This document shows, piece after piece, positions 8,811-16,719 of a stretch of DNA of 64,000 nucleotides. The stretch lies in assembly GCA_963778465.1 (NCBI GenBank), contig CAVZUK010000003.1:558001-622000 (forward strand). Direction: 5' to 3'. This DNA comes from CAVZBW01 sp963778465. GTDB lineage: Bacteria; Actinomycetota; Acidimicrobiia; Acidimicrobiales; RAAP-2. The position numbers were made by a program, and so were the translations under genes. Within the stretch, counting starts at the first letter, position 1. The number at the start of each line of letters is the position of its first letter. Under the pieces are notes generated by a model. It worked only from the letters and a program-made list of their open reading frames with translations. It was not told the origin of the DNA and made no database searches.

Positions 8811-9557
8811 TCAACCCGGGGCGAGGCGGGCCACCGCGAGCGCGGCGGCGAGGAGGACGACCGCGCCGGACATCCATCGCAGCGCCGTCTCGAGCGGGGC
8901 GAGGAGCGAACGCGCATCGAGCGAGGTGACGCGGCCGTCGATCAGCCGCAGCTGACCCTCCACCCCGACGGTGCGCCGGCGCACCAACCTCGCCGGGGTG
9001 CTCAGACTGCGTTGGGCCACCGAGAGCGTCATCGCCGCCACCGCCGCGATGACCGGCGCCCACGCCAGGGTCCCCGTCTGGGCGACGTAAGCCGTGAGGA
9101 CGGGGAAGGCGCCCCAGGCGACCCCGAACCCGATGTCGTTGTGCACGATGCCGCCCCACAGCTCGAAGTTGTAGGCGACGACCAGGATCGGCCCGACGAC
9201 GAGGAAGGGGAGGAGCTGCCAGCCCACCCGGTCGATGCCGGCGGCGCCGAGGCCGATGGCGACCGCCAGCCCGCTGACGGCGACGGCCGAGAGCACCGGC
9301 GAGGGGATGGCGGTGCGCAACGGGCGGCCGTTCAGCTCGTCGAGGGCGTGCGCGGCCAGCCCGACGGCGGCGAAGAAGGCGAGCAGCGTGGCCAGAAGGT
9401 TGGTGAGCAGCACCACCGGGGCGAGGCAGGCACCGATCACGACGTAGCCGAGGTGCCAGGCCGTGTACGGGGGGTGGAGGAGGGTCCACCAGTCGCGCCA
9501 CCCCCCGGGGGCAGCGGCATAGAAGGCGGGCCGCCGGTTGGACTCATTGACCGACAT
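8811..9557 (-). CDS. UbiA-like integral membrane protein (degenerate prenyltransferase-like)
   Basis: 248 residues with about seven hydrophobic segments. HPPYTAWHLGYVVIGA near the start and HALDELNGRPL after the second segment resemble the UbiA superfamily, where an Asp-rich motif precedes Arg-Pro-Leu. The usual NDxxDxxxD is reduced to a single Asp-Glu, and the second motif is only hinted at by IVHNDIGFGVAWG. The protein may have lost canonical prenyltransfer or belong to a divergent branch. It lies 12 bp after the UbiE-like methyltransferase gene, which supports a role in lipid or quinone-like modification. Integral to the cytoplasmic membrane. Confidence 0.55.
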   Translation of the reverse strand: MSVNESNRRPAFYAAAPGGWRDWWTLLHPPYTAWHLGYVVIGACLAPVVLLTNLLATLLAFFAAVGLAAHALDELNGRPLRTAIPSPVLSAVAVSGLAVAIGLGAAGIDRVGWQLLPFLVVGPILVVAYNFELWGGIVHNDIGFGVAWGAFPVLTAYVAQTGTLAWAPVIAAVAAMTLSVAQRSLSTPARLVRRRTVGVEGQLRLIDGRVTSLDARSLLAPLETALRWMSGAVVLLAAALAVARLAPG

Positions 9558-9569
9558 GCCGCCCCCGGG

Positions 9570-10325
9570 TCATCGATCCGGCGCCGGTCCGGGCGGTCCC
9601 GCCCGGCGACCCCACATGACGAGGCCGCCGCCGAGGCTCATCACCCTCGACCCCACGTCGTCGAATCCGGCGTGGCGCCAGGCCCCCACCGTCCAGGAGA
9701 GTGGGTAGCGGCGGTAGTGGTCGGTGATGTTGGGGCCGAGGAACCTCCCCACCCGCAGCCACTCGCGGCCCCCGAGCATCCACCCCCCGGCGGGTAGGAC
9801 GGCGCGGGTGTACAGGTCCCATGCGGCGTGCCAGAACCGGTTGGGGGGCACGAAGAACTCGAGGCTCGCCGCAATTCCTCCGGGTCGCACCACGCGGGCG
9901 AGCTCGTCCAGCGTGGCCTGGGGATCGTCCACGTAGCGCAGCAGGTAGGTGAACGTGAGGGCGTCGAACGTGGCGTCGGGGAAGGGCAGCCGCTCGGCCT
10001 GGCCCACCACGAGGTCGACCCGATCCGCGAGCCCGTCCTCGGCAACGTTGCGCTGGCCCTGACGGATCATGGCCTCGGTCAGGTCGAGCCCCACGACCCG
10101 GGCGTCCGACCGGGTGGCGATGAGGCGGGTGACGCCGGCGGTGCCGCAGGCGACGTCGAGCACCGTTTCGGGTGCCCGAGCCAGGCCTCTCGTGACCATC
10201 TCGCGCCGCCACCGGCCGTTCTGACCCATCGACAGCACCTCGGCCAGCCGGTCGTACCGAGCGGGCAGCGGCGCGAAGAGATCCTGGGCGAACCGGTTCT
10301 GGGCTCCATCGGCCTCAATGGCCAT
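9570..10325 (-). CDS. UbiE/MenG-like SAM-dependent methyltransferase
   Basis: 251 residues starting at the ATG at 10325, which has GGAGG upstream; an in-frame TTG at 10343 lacks one. The order of motifs is that of the UbiE/COQ5 family: FAPLPARYDRLAEVLSMGQNGRWRR at the N-terminus, SAM motif VLDVACGTAGVTR, VVGLDLTEAMI, QAERLPFPDATFDALTFTYLLRYV and LARVVRPGGI. Family members methylate demethylmenaquinone or related rings. Pairing with a UbiA-like membrane protein fits prenyl-ring metabolism. This may be a paralogue rather than the housekeeping MenG, since no other menaquinone genes are nearby. Confidence 0.8.
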   Translation of the reverse strand: MAIEADGAQNRFAQDLFAPLPARYDRLAEVLSMGQNGRWRREMVTRGLARAPETVLDVACGTAGVTRLIATRSDARVVGLDLTEAMIRQGQRNVAEDGLADRVDLVVGQAERLPFPDATFDALTFTYLLRYVDDPQATLDELARVVRPGGIAASLEFFVPPNRFWHAAWDLYTRAVLPAGGWMLGGREWLRVGRFLGPNITDHYRRYPLSWTVGAWRHAGFDDVGSRVMSLGGGLVMWGRRAGPPGPAPDR

Positions 10326-10374
10326 CGACCACCTCCGGGACAAAGGCTCTCACGGCCGGGTGCCGACCGCGTCG

Positions 10375-11262
10375 CTAGGTGCCGCTGACGCTCCGCCGGA
10401 GCGGCACCATCGTGTCGGCGACCGGATCTTCCACGAAGTCGAGTACCAGCCGGTTGAAGAGCTCGGGCTTCTCCATCGGTACGAGATGGGAGGCGCAGGG
10501 GATGACCGCGAGCTGGCCCTGCGGCACCCGGCGGGCCATCTCGTCGGCGTGGCCGACGGTGACGTAGTCGTCGTCGCCGACGATCACGAGGAGCGGGGCC
10601 GACATCCGCTCGAGGTCGGACGACCAGTCGAAGGGCTCGGACCACATGCGACGGACCTTGTCCCACACGACCGGGAAGTGCTCGGACCCGTCGGGCGAGA
10701 CCTCCGAATAGAGCGAGGCGAAGATGGCCAGGTCCTCGTCGTCGTGCCCGAGGGACGTCAGCTCCTCCATCGAGCCGGGGACGTAGCCCGCGCTGGAGAA
10801 GCCGCTCCCGGTCGTGGCCAGGGTGCGGACGAGACCGGGCTCGTGGACGGCCAGGAGGAACCCCACCATGCCGCCGTCGCTCCAGCCGAGCAGGTCGACC
10901 GGCCCGAGGTCGAGGGCGCGGAGGACCTGGGCGGTCTCCTCCGCCATCTGCTCGTAGGTGAGGGGCCCGGGGCGGTCGGGCGTGTGGCCGTGAGCGGTCC
11001 TCTCCGGTGCGATGATCCGCCGCCGCGAAGACAGGCCGCGGATCTGGGCGTCCCACGTGGCGTTCGTGGCCATGCCCCCGTGGAGCAGCACGAGGGGATC
11101 TCCCGAACCCTGTGCCGCGAACCAGACCGGATGGCCGTCAACCGAGACGGTGCCCTCGCTGGGGCCAGCCGGACCAGCCGCGCCAGCAGGACCGGCCGCG
11201 CCAGCAGGACCGGCCGGGTCGCCGGGCGGGCCCGCACCGCGATGAGATCGATCGTCGAGCAT
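10375..11262 (-). CDS. Alpha/beta hydrolase
   Basis: 295 residues. The nucleophile elbow is GWSDGG (Ser), the oxyanion segment LVLLHGGMATNATWD, the acid VGDDDYVT and the His in IPCASHLVPMEKPELFN. The first 35 residues are a Gly-Pro-Ala repeat encoded by an 18-bp tandem repeat, probably disordered. AGGAGG precedes the ATG at 11262. The physiological ester or C-C substrate is unknown. It is divergent from the nitroreductase gene at 11320, and the 57-bp gap must hold both promoters. Confidence 0.85.
   Translation of the reverse strand: MLDDRSHRGAGPPGDPAGPAGAAGPAGAAGPAGPSEGTVSVDGHPVWFAAQGSGDPLVLLHGGMATNATWDAQIRGLSSRRRIIAPERTAHGHTPDRPGPLTYEQMAEETAQVLRALDLGPVDLLGWSDGGMVGFLLAVHEPGLVRTLATTGSGFSSAGYVPGSMEELTSLGHDDEDLAIFASLYSEVSPDGSEHFPVVWDKVRRMWSEPFDWSSDLERMSAPLLVIVGDDDYVTVGHADEMARRVPQGQLAVIPCASHLVPMEKPELFNRLVLDFVEDPVADTMVPLRRSVSGT
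11172..11224. repeat. 18-bp tandem repeat encoding Ala-Gly-Pro tract
   Basis: About three copies of an 18-bp unit (GACCGGCCGCGCCAGCAG in the best copy) lie inside the 5' end of the hydrolase gene and encode the Gly-Pro-Ala N-terminal tail. Whole-codon unit length keeps frame, so copy number could vary without loss of function. Confidence 0.6.
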
Positions 11263-11284
11263 CGCACCTCCTGGCTCGAGGGCG

Positions 11285-11312
11285 TTGACAACCCCCGTCA
11301 CCGCCATACGGT
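11285..11312 (+). promoter_or_regulatory. Promoter for a leaderless nitroreductase mRNA
   Basis: TTGACA (11285-11290), a 16-bp spacer and TACGGT (11307-11312), matching the actinobacterial TANNNT -10 form. The last -10 base is 7 bases before the ATG at 11320, so transcription should begin at or next to the A of the start codon. There is no Shine-Dalgarno sequence. Confidence 0.65.
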
Positions 11313-11319
11313 ATGGGCC

Positions 11320-11766
11320 ATGACGCTGCAAGGGGAGTACGAGCCGAGCGCCTGGGACTGGGTGCGCGACCAGGTGGAGACCTACGAGCGATCGGGTGGT
11401 CGGGAGGGCACCACGCTCTGGGACACCGGCAAGCCCGTGGTCGTCGTGACCATGAGAGGGCGGCGGTCGGGCCGGTTGCGCAAGGCTCCCGTGATGCGCG
11501 TCGAGCACGGTGGCGAGTACGCCATCGTCGCTTCGAAGGGCGGCGACCCCAAGAACCCCGGCTGGTACTTCAACCTGCTGTCCCACCCCGACGAGGTCGA
11601 GGTCCAGGACGGCACCGAGACCTTCGGCGTGACGGTGCGCGAGGTGCAGGGCGGGGAGCGGGATGGGTGGTGGCGGCGCGCCGTCGAGGCCTGGCCCGCC
11701 TACGAGGAGTACCAGTCCAACACCGATCGACGGATCCCGGTCTTCGTGGCCACGCCCAAGCCGTGA
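11320..11766 (+). CDS. Deazaflavin-dependent nitroreductase (DDN family)
   Basis: 148 residues of the split-barrel DDN/AclJ family. Diagnostic parts are VVVVTMRGRRSGRLRKAPVM (the TxGRKSG-like pattern), GGEYAIVASKGGDPKNPGWYFNLL and the VQDGTETFGVTVREV strands. Family members bind F420 and reduce nitro groups, quinones or unsaturated lipids. The N-terminal helix (ACTYER-like WVRDQVETYERSGG) often contacts the membrane. The promoter geometry makes it a leaderless gene. Its stop overlaps the start of the Gfo/Idh gene by 4 bp, so the two are coupled. Confidence 0.9.
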   Translation: MTLQGEYEPSAWDWVRDQVETYERSGGREGTTLWDTGKPVVVVTMRGRRSGRLRKAPVMRVEHGGEYAIVASKGGDPKNPGWYFNLLSHPDEVEVQDGTETFGVTVREVQGGERDGWWRRAVEAWPAYEEYQSNTDRRIPVFVATPKP

Positions 11767-12860
11767 GCGCCGACCGCAAGCTCGGCGCGGCCGTCGTGGG
11801 GACGGGCTTCGGCGTGCTCACCCACGTCCGGGCGCTGCAGGCCGCCGGGATCGACGTGAAGTCCCTCGTCGGGCGCGACCAGGACAAGGCGTCCAAGCGT
11901 GCCGCGCTGTTCGGGATCCCCGAGGCCACCACCTCGCTCGCCGCCGCGCTGGCAGTACCGGGGGTGGACGTGGTGGCCGTCGCCACGCCGCCGCACACGC
12001 ACGGTCCGATCGTCCTCGAGGCGGTCGCGGCCGGCAAGCACGTCGTGTGCGAGAAGCCCTTTGCCCGGGATCTCGCCGAGGCACGATCGATGCTGTCCGC
12101 CGCCGAGGAGGCCGGTGTCGTGCACCTGCTCGGGACCGAGTGGCGCTTCGCCACCGGGCAGGCGACGTTGGCGCGGGCCATCGCCGAGGGCATGATCGGT
12201 GAGCCGCTCTTCGCCCTCTTCCTCCTGCAGATGCCCACCCTGGCCGACCCGGCGGCGCAGATCCCCTCTTGGTGGACCGACGCCGGGCAGGGCGGGGGCT
12301 GGCTGGGAGCCCACGGCTCGCACGTGATCGACCAGGTTCGCTCGTCGCTCGGGGAATTCGAGACGGTGAGCGCGTCGTTGCAGACCCTGGCGCGCGACCG
12401 GGCCATGACGGCCGACGACACCTATACGGTGCAGTTCCGGCTCGCCAACGGCGTGGAGGGCATCATGCACGGTTCCTGCGCGACGGCCGGCCAGTTCGTC
12501 GTGCAGACCAAGGTCTCGGGGACGGCGGGCAGCGCGTGGCTGCAGGGCGACGAGGTGTGGGTCGACGACGGAAGCGGGGCCCGTGCGGTGCCCGTTCCCG
12601 ACGACCTGGCCGGGTCTCCCCCGTCGCCTCCCCCGCCAGAGCTGCTCGTCACCGCCTACGACATGTGGCACTCGATGGGCATCGACCTCCACCCCTACAC
12701 CCGGGTCTACGAGGTCCTGCGCGATCGGGTGCTCGGCCGGCCGGTGCCGGCGGACCCGGTTGCGGCCACCTTCGCCGACGGCGTCGCCGTGCAGGCCGTG
12801 ATGGACGCCGTGCACCGTTCCTCGATCGGGCGCATGTCCGTCGAGGTCACGCAGGCCTGA
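11763..12860 (+). CDS. Gfo/Idh/MocA family oxidoreductase
   Basis: 365 residues starting at the GTG that overlaps the previous stop (GTGA). The N-terminal Rossmann fold has VVGTGFGVLTHVRAL and a VVAVATPPHTHGPI strand; the family hallmark EKP is seen in VCEKPFARDLAEA. The C-terminal alpha/beta domain contains a His-bearing GAHGSHVIDQV segment typical of the substrate site. These enzymes oxidise sugars, inositols or other hydroxy compounds with NAD(P). Coupling to a deazaflavin enzyme is unusual and suggests a small-molecule catabolic step. Confidence 0.85.
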   Translation: MSADRKLGAAVVGTGFGVLTHVRALQAAGIDVKSLVGRDQDKASKRAALFGIPEATTSLAAALAVPGVDVVAVATPPHTHGPIVLEAVAAGKHVVCEKPFARDLAEARSMLSAAEEAGVVHLLGTEWRFATGQATLARAIAEGMIGEPLFALFLLQMPTLADPAAQIPSWWTDAGQGGGWLGAHGSHVIDQVRSSLGEFETVSASLQTLARDRAMTADDTYTVQFRLANGVEGIMHGSCATAGQFVVQTKVSGTAGSAWLQGDEVWVDDGSGARAVPVPDDLAGSPPSPPPPELLVTAYDMWHSMGIDLHPYTRVYEVLRDRVLGRPVPADPVAATFADGVAVQAVMDAVHRSSIGRMSVEVTQA

Positions 12861-12888
12861 GCGGCGCCGCCGCGCCGGTCGGCGTTTC

Positions 12889-13452
12889 TCAGACCCGGCG
12901 CCCGAGAAAGGCGGCCAGCCGGTCAGCCGCCCCGGCGTCCGCCGGCGCGGCCTGCTGCGGTCCGAACGGCGCCTGGCCGTCGGGGCCACGGAACGAGTCG
13001 GGCAGCGCCTGCCTGGAGAGCACGAGCAGGCGGTCGGCGAGCTCCGCGTCGAGGTCGGTGGGTTGACCGGTGGCCCTGGCCAGGTCCCAACCGTGTGTGA
13101 ACTGGTCGGTCGTCACGATTCCGAGGAAGAGCCCTCCCGGCAGCTCCCCGAAGGGAAGGGTGAGCGGCCGCTCGAGCACCCCGGGTGCAGAGAACGCTGT
13201 CACGCAGCGCCGGCCCATGTCGTCGTAGCCCGCCACGAAGTCCCCCGAGGCGAAGTCGCGATCGCCCGGGCCGGCTCCCTTTCCCGTCTCGGCGGTCTCG
13301 GCGGCAAAGTGGCCGGCGCCGAGCAGGTGGTCGATCACTGCCCGCACGTCCCACGATGCGCACGGTGTCGCCGCGCCGAGCTGGTCGGGCGAGACACGAG
13401 ACAGCACCCCCCGGGTGCTCTCGACGGCGGCTGACAGGAGCTCGGTGCTCAT
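12889..13452 (-). CDS. TIGR03086-type metal-binding protein (DinB/mycothiol-dependent isomerase fold)
   Basis: 187 residues. The pattern LGAATPCASWDVRAVIDHLLGAGHFAAE carries the first metal His of the DinB/MDMPI four-helix fold, and TTDQFTHGWDLARATG carries the second. Family members use mycothiol or bind zinc or nickel; many have no assigned reaction. GGGGGG precedes the ATG at 13452. It is convergent with the Gfo/Idh gene; a short GC stem followed by TTT at 12873-12887 may terminate transcription between them. Confidence 0.8.
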   Translation of the reverse strand: MSTELLSAAVESTRGVLSRVSPDQLGAATPCASWDVRAVIDHLLGAGHFAAETAETGKGAGPGDRDFASGDFVAGYDDMGRRCVTAFSAPGVLERPLTLPFGELPGGLFLGIVTTDQFTHGWDLARATGQPTDLDAELADRLLVLSRQALPDSFRGPDGQAPFGPQQAAPADAGAADRLAAFLGRRV

Positions 13453-13584
13453 GGTCCCCCCTGTTTGGGCGCTGCGACGTGGGGGCGGTCGGTCCCCCGA
13501 CGGTCGCAAGCGCGCACGGTTACGCTCACCGTACTGCGACAGCCGGGCTCGTATACCAGGCTCGATGCCGGGGGAGGACACACG

Positions 13585-14085
13585 TTGACCGTTTCGGACC
13601 AGATCTCCGACCGCTTCGAGATCCTCGATCTCATGAACCGCTACGCCCTGGCCGTCGACCGTCGGGACTGGGACCTCTACCGGTCCGTCTTCGCGCCCGA
13701 CGCCCGGATCGACTACCGGGATTCGGGGGGCGAGGTCGGTGCGCTCGAGCCCATCGTCGAGTGGCTGTCCGCCGTGCTCGAGCCCTTCGCCGGGCTCCAG
13801 CACAACATGGGCAACCATCTCGTCGAGTTCGATGGCGACGGCGACGCTGCGCGGTCCTGCACCTACTTCCTCGCCGTGCACACCTCCCTCGACGACCGCG
13901 GCGAGGAGGTCCTCCTCCGGGTGGGCGGCTTCTACCAGGACCGGCTGGTCCGGCGCGACTCGGGTTGGCGCATCGTCGAGAGGGTGGAGCTCAGCACGTG
14001 GATGGACGGGCCATACCCCGAGGACATCGCCCGCCCGCCCTGGTACGGCAAGACCGCCCGCAACCTTCCCTCGCTCCCCGGCTGA
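13585..14085 (+). CDS. SnoaL-like protein (NTF2 fold)
   Basis: 166 residues from the TTG at 13585, chosen because GGGGAGG lies 7 bases upstream and no ATG is near. The N-terminus ILDLMNRYALAVDRRDWDLYRSVFAPDARIDY is the classic SnoaL_4 (ring-hydroxylating dioxygenase beta-subunit-like) opening, and the C-terminal strands contain GFYQDRLVRRDSGWRIVERVE. Such proteins are isomerases, dehydratases or accessory proteins in aromatic catabolism. It stands alone, divergent from the DinB-like gene. Confidence 0.8.
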   Translation: MTVSDQISDRFEILDLMNRYALAVDRRDWDLYRSVFAPDARIDYRDSGGEVGALEPIVEWLSAVLEPFAGLQHNMGNHLVEFDGDGDAARSCTYFLAVHTSLDDRGEEVLLRVGGFYQDRLVRRDSGWRIVERVELSTWMDGPYPEDIARPPWYGKTARNLPSLPG

Positions 14086-14149
14086 TCGCCGCAGGCGGCC
14101 GGCGGGCCCACGCCCACTGCTCGGTCAGCGCACCCGCTCCGTTCCTACC

Positions 14150-14223
14150 GCTGTTCCCTCGCTTCCTGGCTGTTCCCTGGCTGTTCCCTCGCTGTTCCCT
14201 CGCTGTTCCCTCGCTGTTTCCTC
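14150..14223. repeat. Array of 11-bp tandem repeats (GCTGTTCCCTC)
   Basis: Five contiguous 11-bp units start at 14169, 14180, 14191, 14202 and 14213, with one more at 14150 separated by 8 bases. The period is close to one helical turn, so all copies face the same side of the DNA. The + strand is mostly pyrimidine. The array ends directly before the csoR promoter and operators. Confidence 0.75.
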
Positions 14224-14224
14224 G

Positions 14225-14264
14225 ATACCCCCGGTAGGTATACTCACATACCCCATAGGGGTAT
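14225..14264. promoter_or_regulatory. csoR promoter with two CsoR operator palindromes
   Basis: Two 17-bp sites fit ATACC-N7-GGTAT: 14225-14241 (imperfect inside) and 14248-14264 (ATACCCCATAGGGGTAT, fully symmetrical). They start 23 bp apart. Between and partly overlapping them is TATACT (14239-14244), a good -10 box; the second site would cover the start point. The pattern resembles known CsoR operators, and the csoR gene begins at 14333, so autoregulation is likely. Confidence 0.75.
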
Positions 14265-14332
14265 GACCCCGGGGGCGAGCAGTCTGGTGGGGCGCCGCCG
14301 CGGATGCGGGCCTCCCGAAGGGAGCGGTCGAG

Positions 14333-14614
14333 ATGCCGGGATACACCGAGGACAAAGACGCCGTGCTTCGACGGTTGCACCGGGTACGGGGTCAGGTGCA
14401 AGGGATCGAGCGGATGGTCGAGACCGACACGTATTGCATCGACGTCCTCACCCAGATCTCCGCCGCGACGAGGGCGCTCGAGTCCGTGGCGGTGCTCCTC
14501 CTCGAGGATCACCTCGGGCACTGCGTCCGCGAGGCGATCACGACCGGCGGCCCCCAGGCCGACGAGAAGGTGGCGGAGGCCTCTGCGGCCGTCGCTCGCC
14601 TGTTGCGGTCGTGA
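14333..14614 (+). CDS. csoR: CsoR-type copper-sensing repressor
   Basis: 93 residues, all-helical. The Cu(I) ligands are in place: Cys35 (DTYCID), His60 and Cys64 (EDHLGHC), one residue off the Cys36/His61/Cys65 of the M. tuberculosis protein. The N-terminal LRRLHRVRGQVQGIERMVE is the family DNA-binding helix. With copper bound the tetramer leaves its operator and the operon is expressed. GGGAG precedes the ATG. Two operator palindromes lie upstream, and the permease-YHS gene follows 40 bp downstream in the same direction. Confidence 0.9.
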   Translation: MPGYTEDKDAVLRRLHRVRGQVQGIERMVETDTYCIDVLTQISAATRALESVAVLLLEDHLGHCVREAITTGGPQADEKVAEASAAVARLLRS

Positions 14615-14654
14615 GGCCGCACGACCCCCGTCGCTCCGGCGCGGTTCGAGAGCC

Positions 14655-16043
14655 GTGAATGCCGCCGTGTCCACGGTCTGGCTCGACATCGCGCGCTCGC
14701 TACGCGAGGCGTTCTTCATGTTCTGGGTCACCCTCTGGCCCCTCATCCTGGGATTCGGCGTCTCCGGCGCGGTGCAGGCCTTTGCCACTCGGGAGACCAT
14801 GCAGCGCCAGTTCGGCGACCACCGGCCCACCTCGGTCGCCCGCGCCTCGGCTTACGGGATGGTGTCGTCCTCCTGCTCCTACGCGGCTTCCGCGATGGCC
14901 AAGTCGCTCTTTGCCAAGGGGGCCGACTTCGTGGCGGCGTGCGTGTTCATGTTCGCCTCGACCAACCTCGTGATCGAGCTCGGCATCGTGCTCCTGGTCC
15001 TCATGGGTTGGCAGTTCGCAGTGAGCGAGTTCGTCGGCGGCGCCATCATGATCGTGCTCCTGGTCCTCCTCGGGGGTCTGTGGTTCCGTGGGAGGATCGT
15101 GGTCGAGGCCCGCCGTCGGGTCGAACCGCAGACCGGTGGCGAGCACCACCTCGGACTGCGGGGGGACCGTCAGCCGCTGTCCCGGCGAATTCGATCGGCG
15201 GCGGGGTGGGCGGACGCCGCCACCTACACGATGTCCGACCTCGGCATGCTCCGGCGCGAGTTGGTGGCCGGCTACCTGGTCGCCGGTTTCCTCGCGGCCC
15301 TCGTGCCGGTGAGCGTGTGGCACGCCGTGTTCCTGCAGGGGCACGGGTTCTGGACGAGCCTGCAAAACGTGGTCGTCGGGCCGTTCATCGCGATCGTCAG
15401 CTTCGTCTGCTCGATCGGCAACGTGCCGTTGGCCGCGGCACTGTGGCAGGGCGGGATCTCCTTTGGCGGCGTGGTCTCGTTCATCTTCGCCGACCTCATC
15501 ACCCTTCCCCTGCTGCTCATCTACCGGCGCTTCTACGGCACTCGCATGACGCTGCGGATGCTCGCCGTCTTCTGGATCGTCATCTCCCTCGCCGGTCTCC
15601 TCACCGAGGGCATCTTCGCCGCGGCCGGCCTGATCCCGGCCACCCGGCCGGTACAGGTCGTGGCCGACCACTTCTCGTGGAACTACACGACGATCCTCAA
15701 CTTCGTGTTCCTCGGCTTGTTCGGACTCCTCTATTGGACGTACCGCAACCGGGACCGTCTGGGCGGCGGCGAGCGATACGCGCGAGACCCGGTGTGCGGG
15801 ATGCAGGTGGAGACGGCGCTCGCCCCGGCCTCGACGGTGCACGAGGGGAGGCACGTCCACTTCTGTTCGGACCGTTGCCGGCTTCGCTTCGCCGAGGCGC
15901 CTTCCCGGTTCCCGGCCACGGCGGACGCCCAGGCGGTTGCGGCAGCCGTGGCCCCCGTCGACGCGCCCGCCCCGGTTGGCACTCCGGCTCCGGCGGGTGC
16001 CCCCGGCTCGACGGCGGTGGGCCACCCCGGCCATGCTCACTGA
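14655..16043 (+). CDS. DUF318/ArsP-type permease with C-terminal YHS domain and His tail
   Basis: 462 residues from the GTG at 14655; no ATG is nearby in frame and ribosome binding is weak. Residues 1-370 hold two blocks of four to five transmembrane segments with the family's GMVSSSCSYAASAMA and CSIGNVPLAAALWQGG repeats, whose Ser/Cys-rich turns form the substrate path. A YHS domain follows (RDPVCGMQVE, then HFCSDRCRLRF) with Cys residues able to bind soft metals, and then an Ala/Pro linker ending GHPGHAH. Control by CsoR implies copper export or delivery; ArsP-like relatives move organoarsenicals, so substrate is uncertain. Confidence 0.8.
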   Translation: MNAAVSTVWLDIARSLREAFFMFWVTLWPLILGFGVSGAVQAFATRETMQRQFGDHRPTSVARASAYGMVSSSCSYAASAMAKSLFAKGADFVAACVFMFASTNLVIELGIVLLVLMGWQFAVSEFVGGAIMIVLLVLLGGLWFRGRIVVEARRRVEPQTGGEHHLGLRGDRQPLSRRIRSAAGWADAATYTMSDLGMLRRELVAGYLVAGFLAALVPVSVWHAVFLQGHGFWTSLQNVVVGPFIAIVSFVCSIGNVPLAAALWQGGISFGGVVSFIFADLITLPLLLIYRRFYGTRMTLRMLAVFWIVISLAGLLTEGIFAAAGLIPATRPVQVVADHFSWNYTTILNFVFLGLFGLLYWTYRNRDRLGGGERYARDPVCGMQVETALAPASTVHEGRHVHFCSDRCRLRFAEAPSRFPATADAQAVAAAVAPVDAPAPVGTPAPAGAPGSTAVGHPGHAH

Positions 16044-16045
16044 GC

Positions 16046-16645
16046 ATGCAGACCCGGACGCGGCTGACCCTCCACCGCTCGTCGTACCTCTGGGCCGCCT
16101 TCTGCTTCACGGGCGCCATCGGCGTGATCGGGGGGCTGCTGCTCGCCCGGGGCGTCTCGTACTCGGGACACACGGTGGACCTCGTCGTCGGTTCGATCCT
16201 CTCCCCGTTCTTCGTGATCCTGGCGTGGTTCTCCCTCCAGGATTGGCGTGCGAGCGTCGTCGTGTCGAGCACCGAGGTGCGCCTGCGGCGCGGCCTCCTC
16301 GGGTGGTGGCGGATCCCCACCGACGAGGTGGTCTACGTAGAGCTGCTGCAGCCGCTCGGCAACACCCAGTCCCCCCTGGGCGTCGTGACGTTCGGCTGGC
16401 CGGCCCGCTGGCGGATGGTGGTGTGGAGCACCGACGGCGGGGCCTACGTCGCCAACCGCTACGGCCTTCCACCCGACCCCCGAGATGGCTGGGGTCCGGT
16501 GGACCTGCGCAAGGTGGTCGAGGCGGTGCGAGTCGCCCAGGGCCCCGCAGGCCGCTACGGGCTGCCCGGGACGACCACCAGGATCACGATCGAGTCCTAC
16601 CCGACCCGCGCCCGGTGGCCCGCCTTCCCCCTGCGCGATGTCTGA
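16046..16645 (+). CDS. Membrane protein with PH-like cytoplasmic domain
   Basis: 199 residues. Two N-terminal transmembrane segments (SSYLWAAFCFTGAIGVIGGLL and LVVGSILSPFFVILAWFSL) are followed by a beta-rich domain (VVVSSTEVRLRRGLLGWWRIPTDEV) resembling bacterial PH domains. The ATG lies 2 bases after the permease stop, so it belongs to the csoR operon. No catalytic residues are evident. It may be an accessory protein of the permease. Confidence 0.65.
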   Translation: MQTRTRLTLHRSSYLWAAFCFTGAIGVIGGLLLARGVSYSGHTVDLVVGSILSPFFVILAWFSLQDWRASVVVSSTEVRLRRGLLGWWRIPTDEVVYVELLQPLGNTQSPLGVVTFGWPARWRMVVWSTDGGAYVANRYGLPPDPRDGWGPVDLRKVVEAVRVAQGPAGRYGLPGTTTRITIESYPTRARWPAFPLRDV

Positions 16646-16719
16646 GCCCGCCGCCAGGACTCTCGACCACCAACCTCGCCACCCCCGCGACGCCCGAGGG
16701 CGCAGCGCGAGAATGCCGC

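Noticed and set aside
10318..11319. Rightward coding region before the nitroreductase
   Set aside because: It is the antisense of the alpha/beta hydrolase; the nitroreductase domain begins at 11320 with a clear promoter.
14150..14223. CRISPR-like repeat array
   Set aside because: Units are only 11 bp and contiguous, with no spacers and no cas genes; a promoter-proximal tandem repeat is the better reading.
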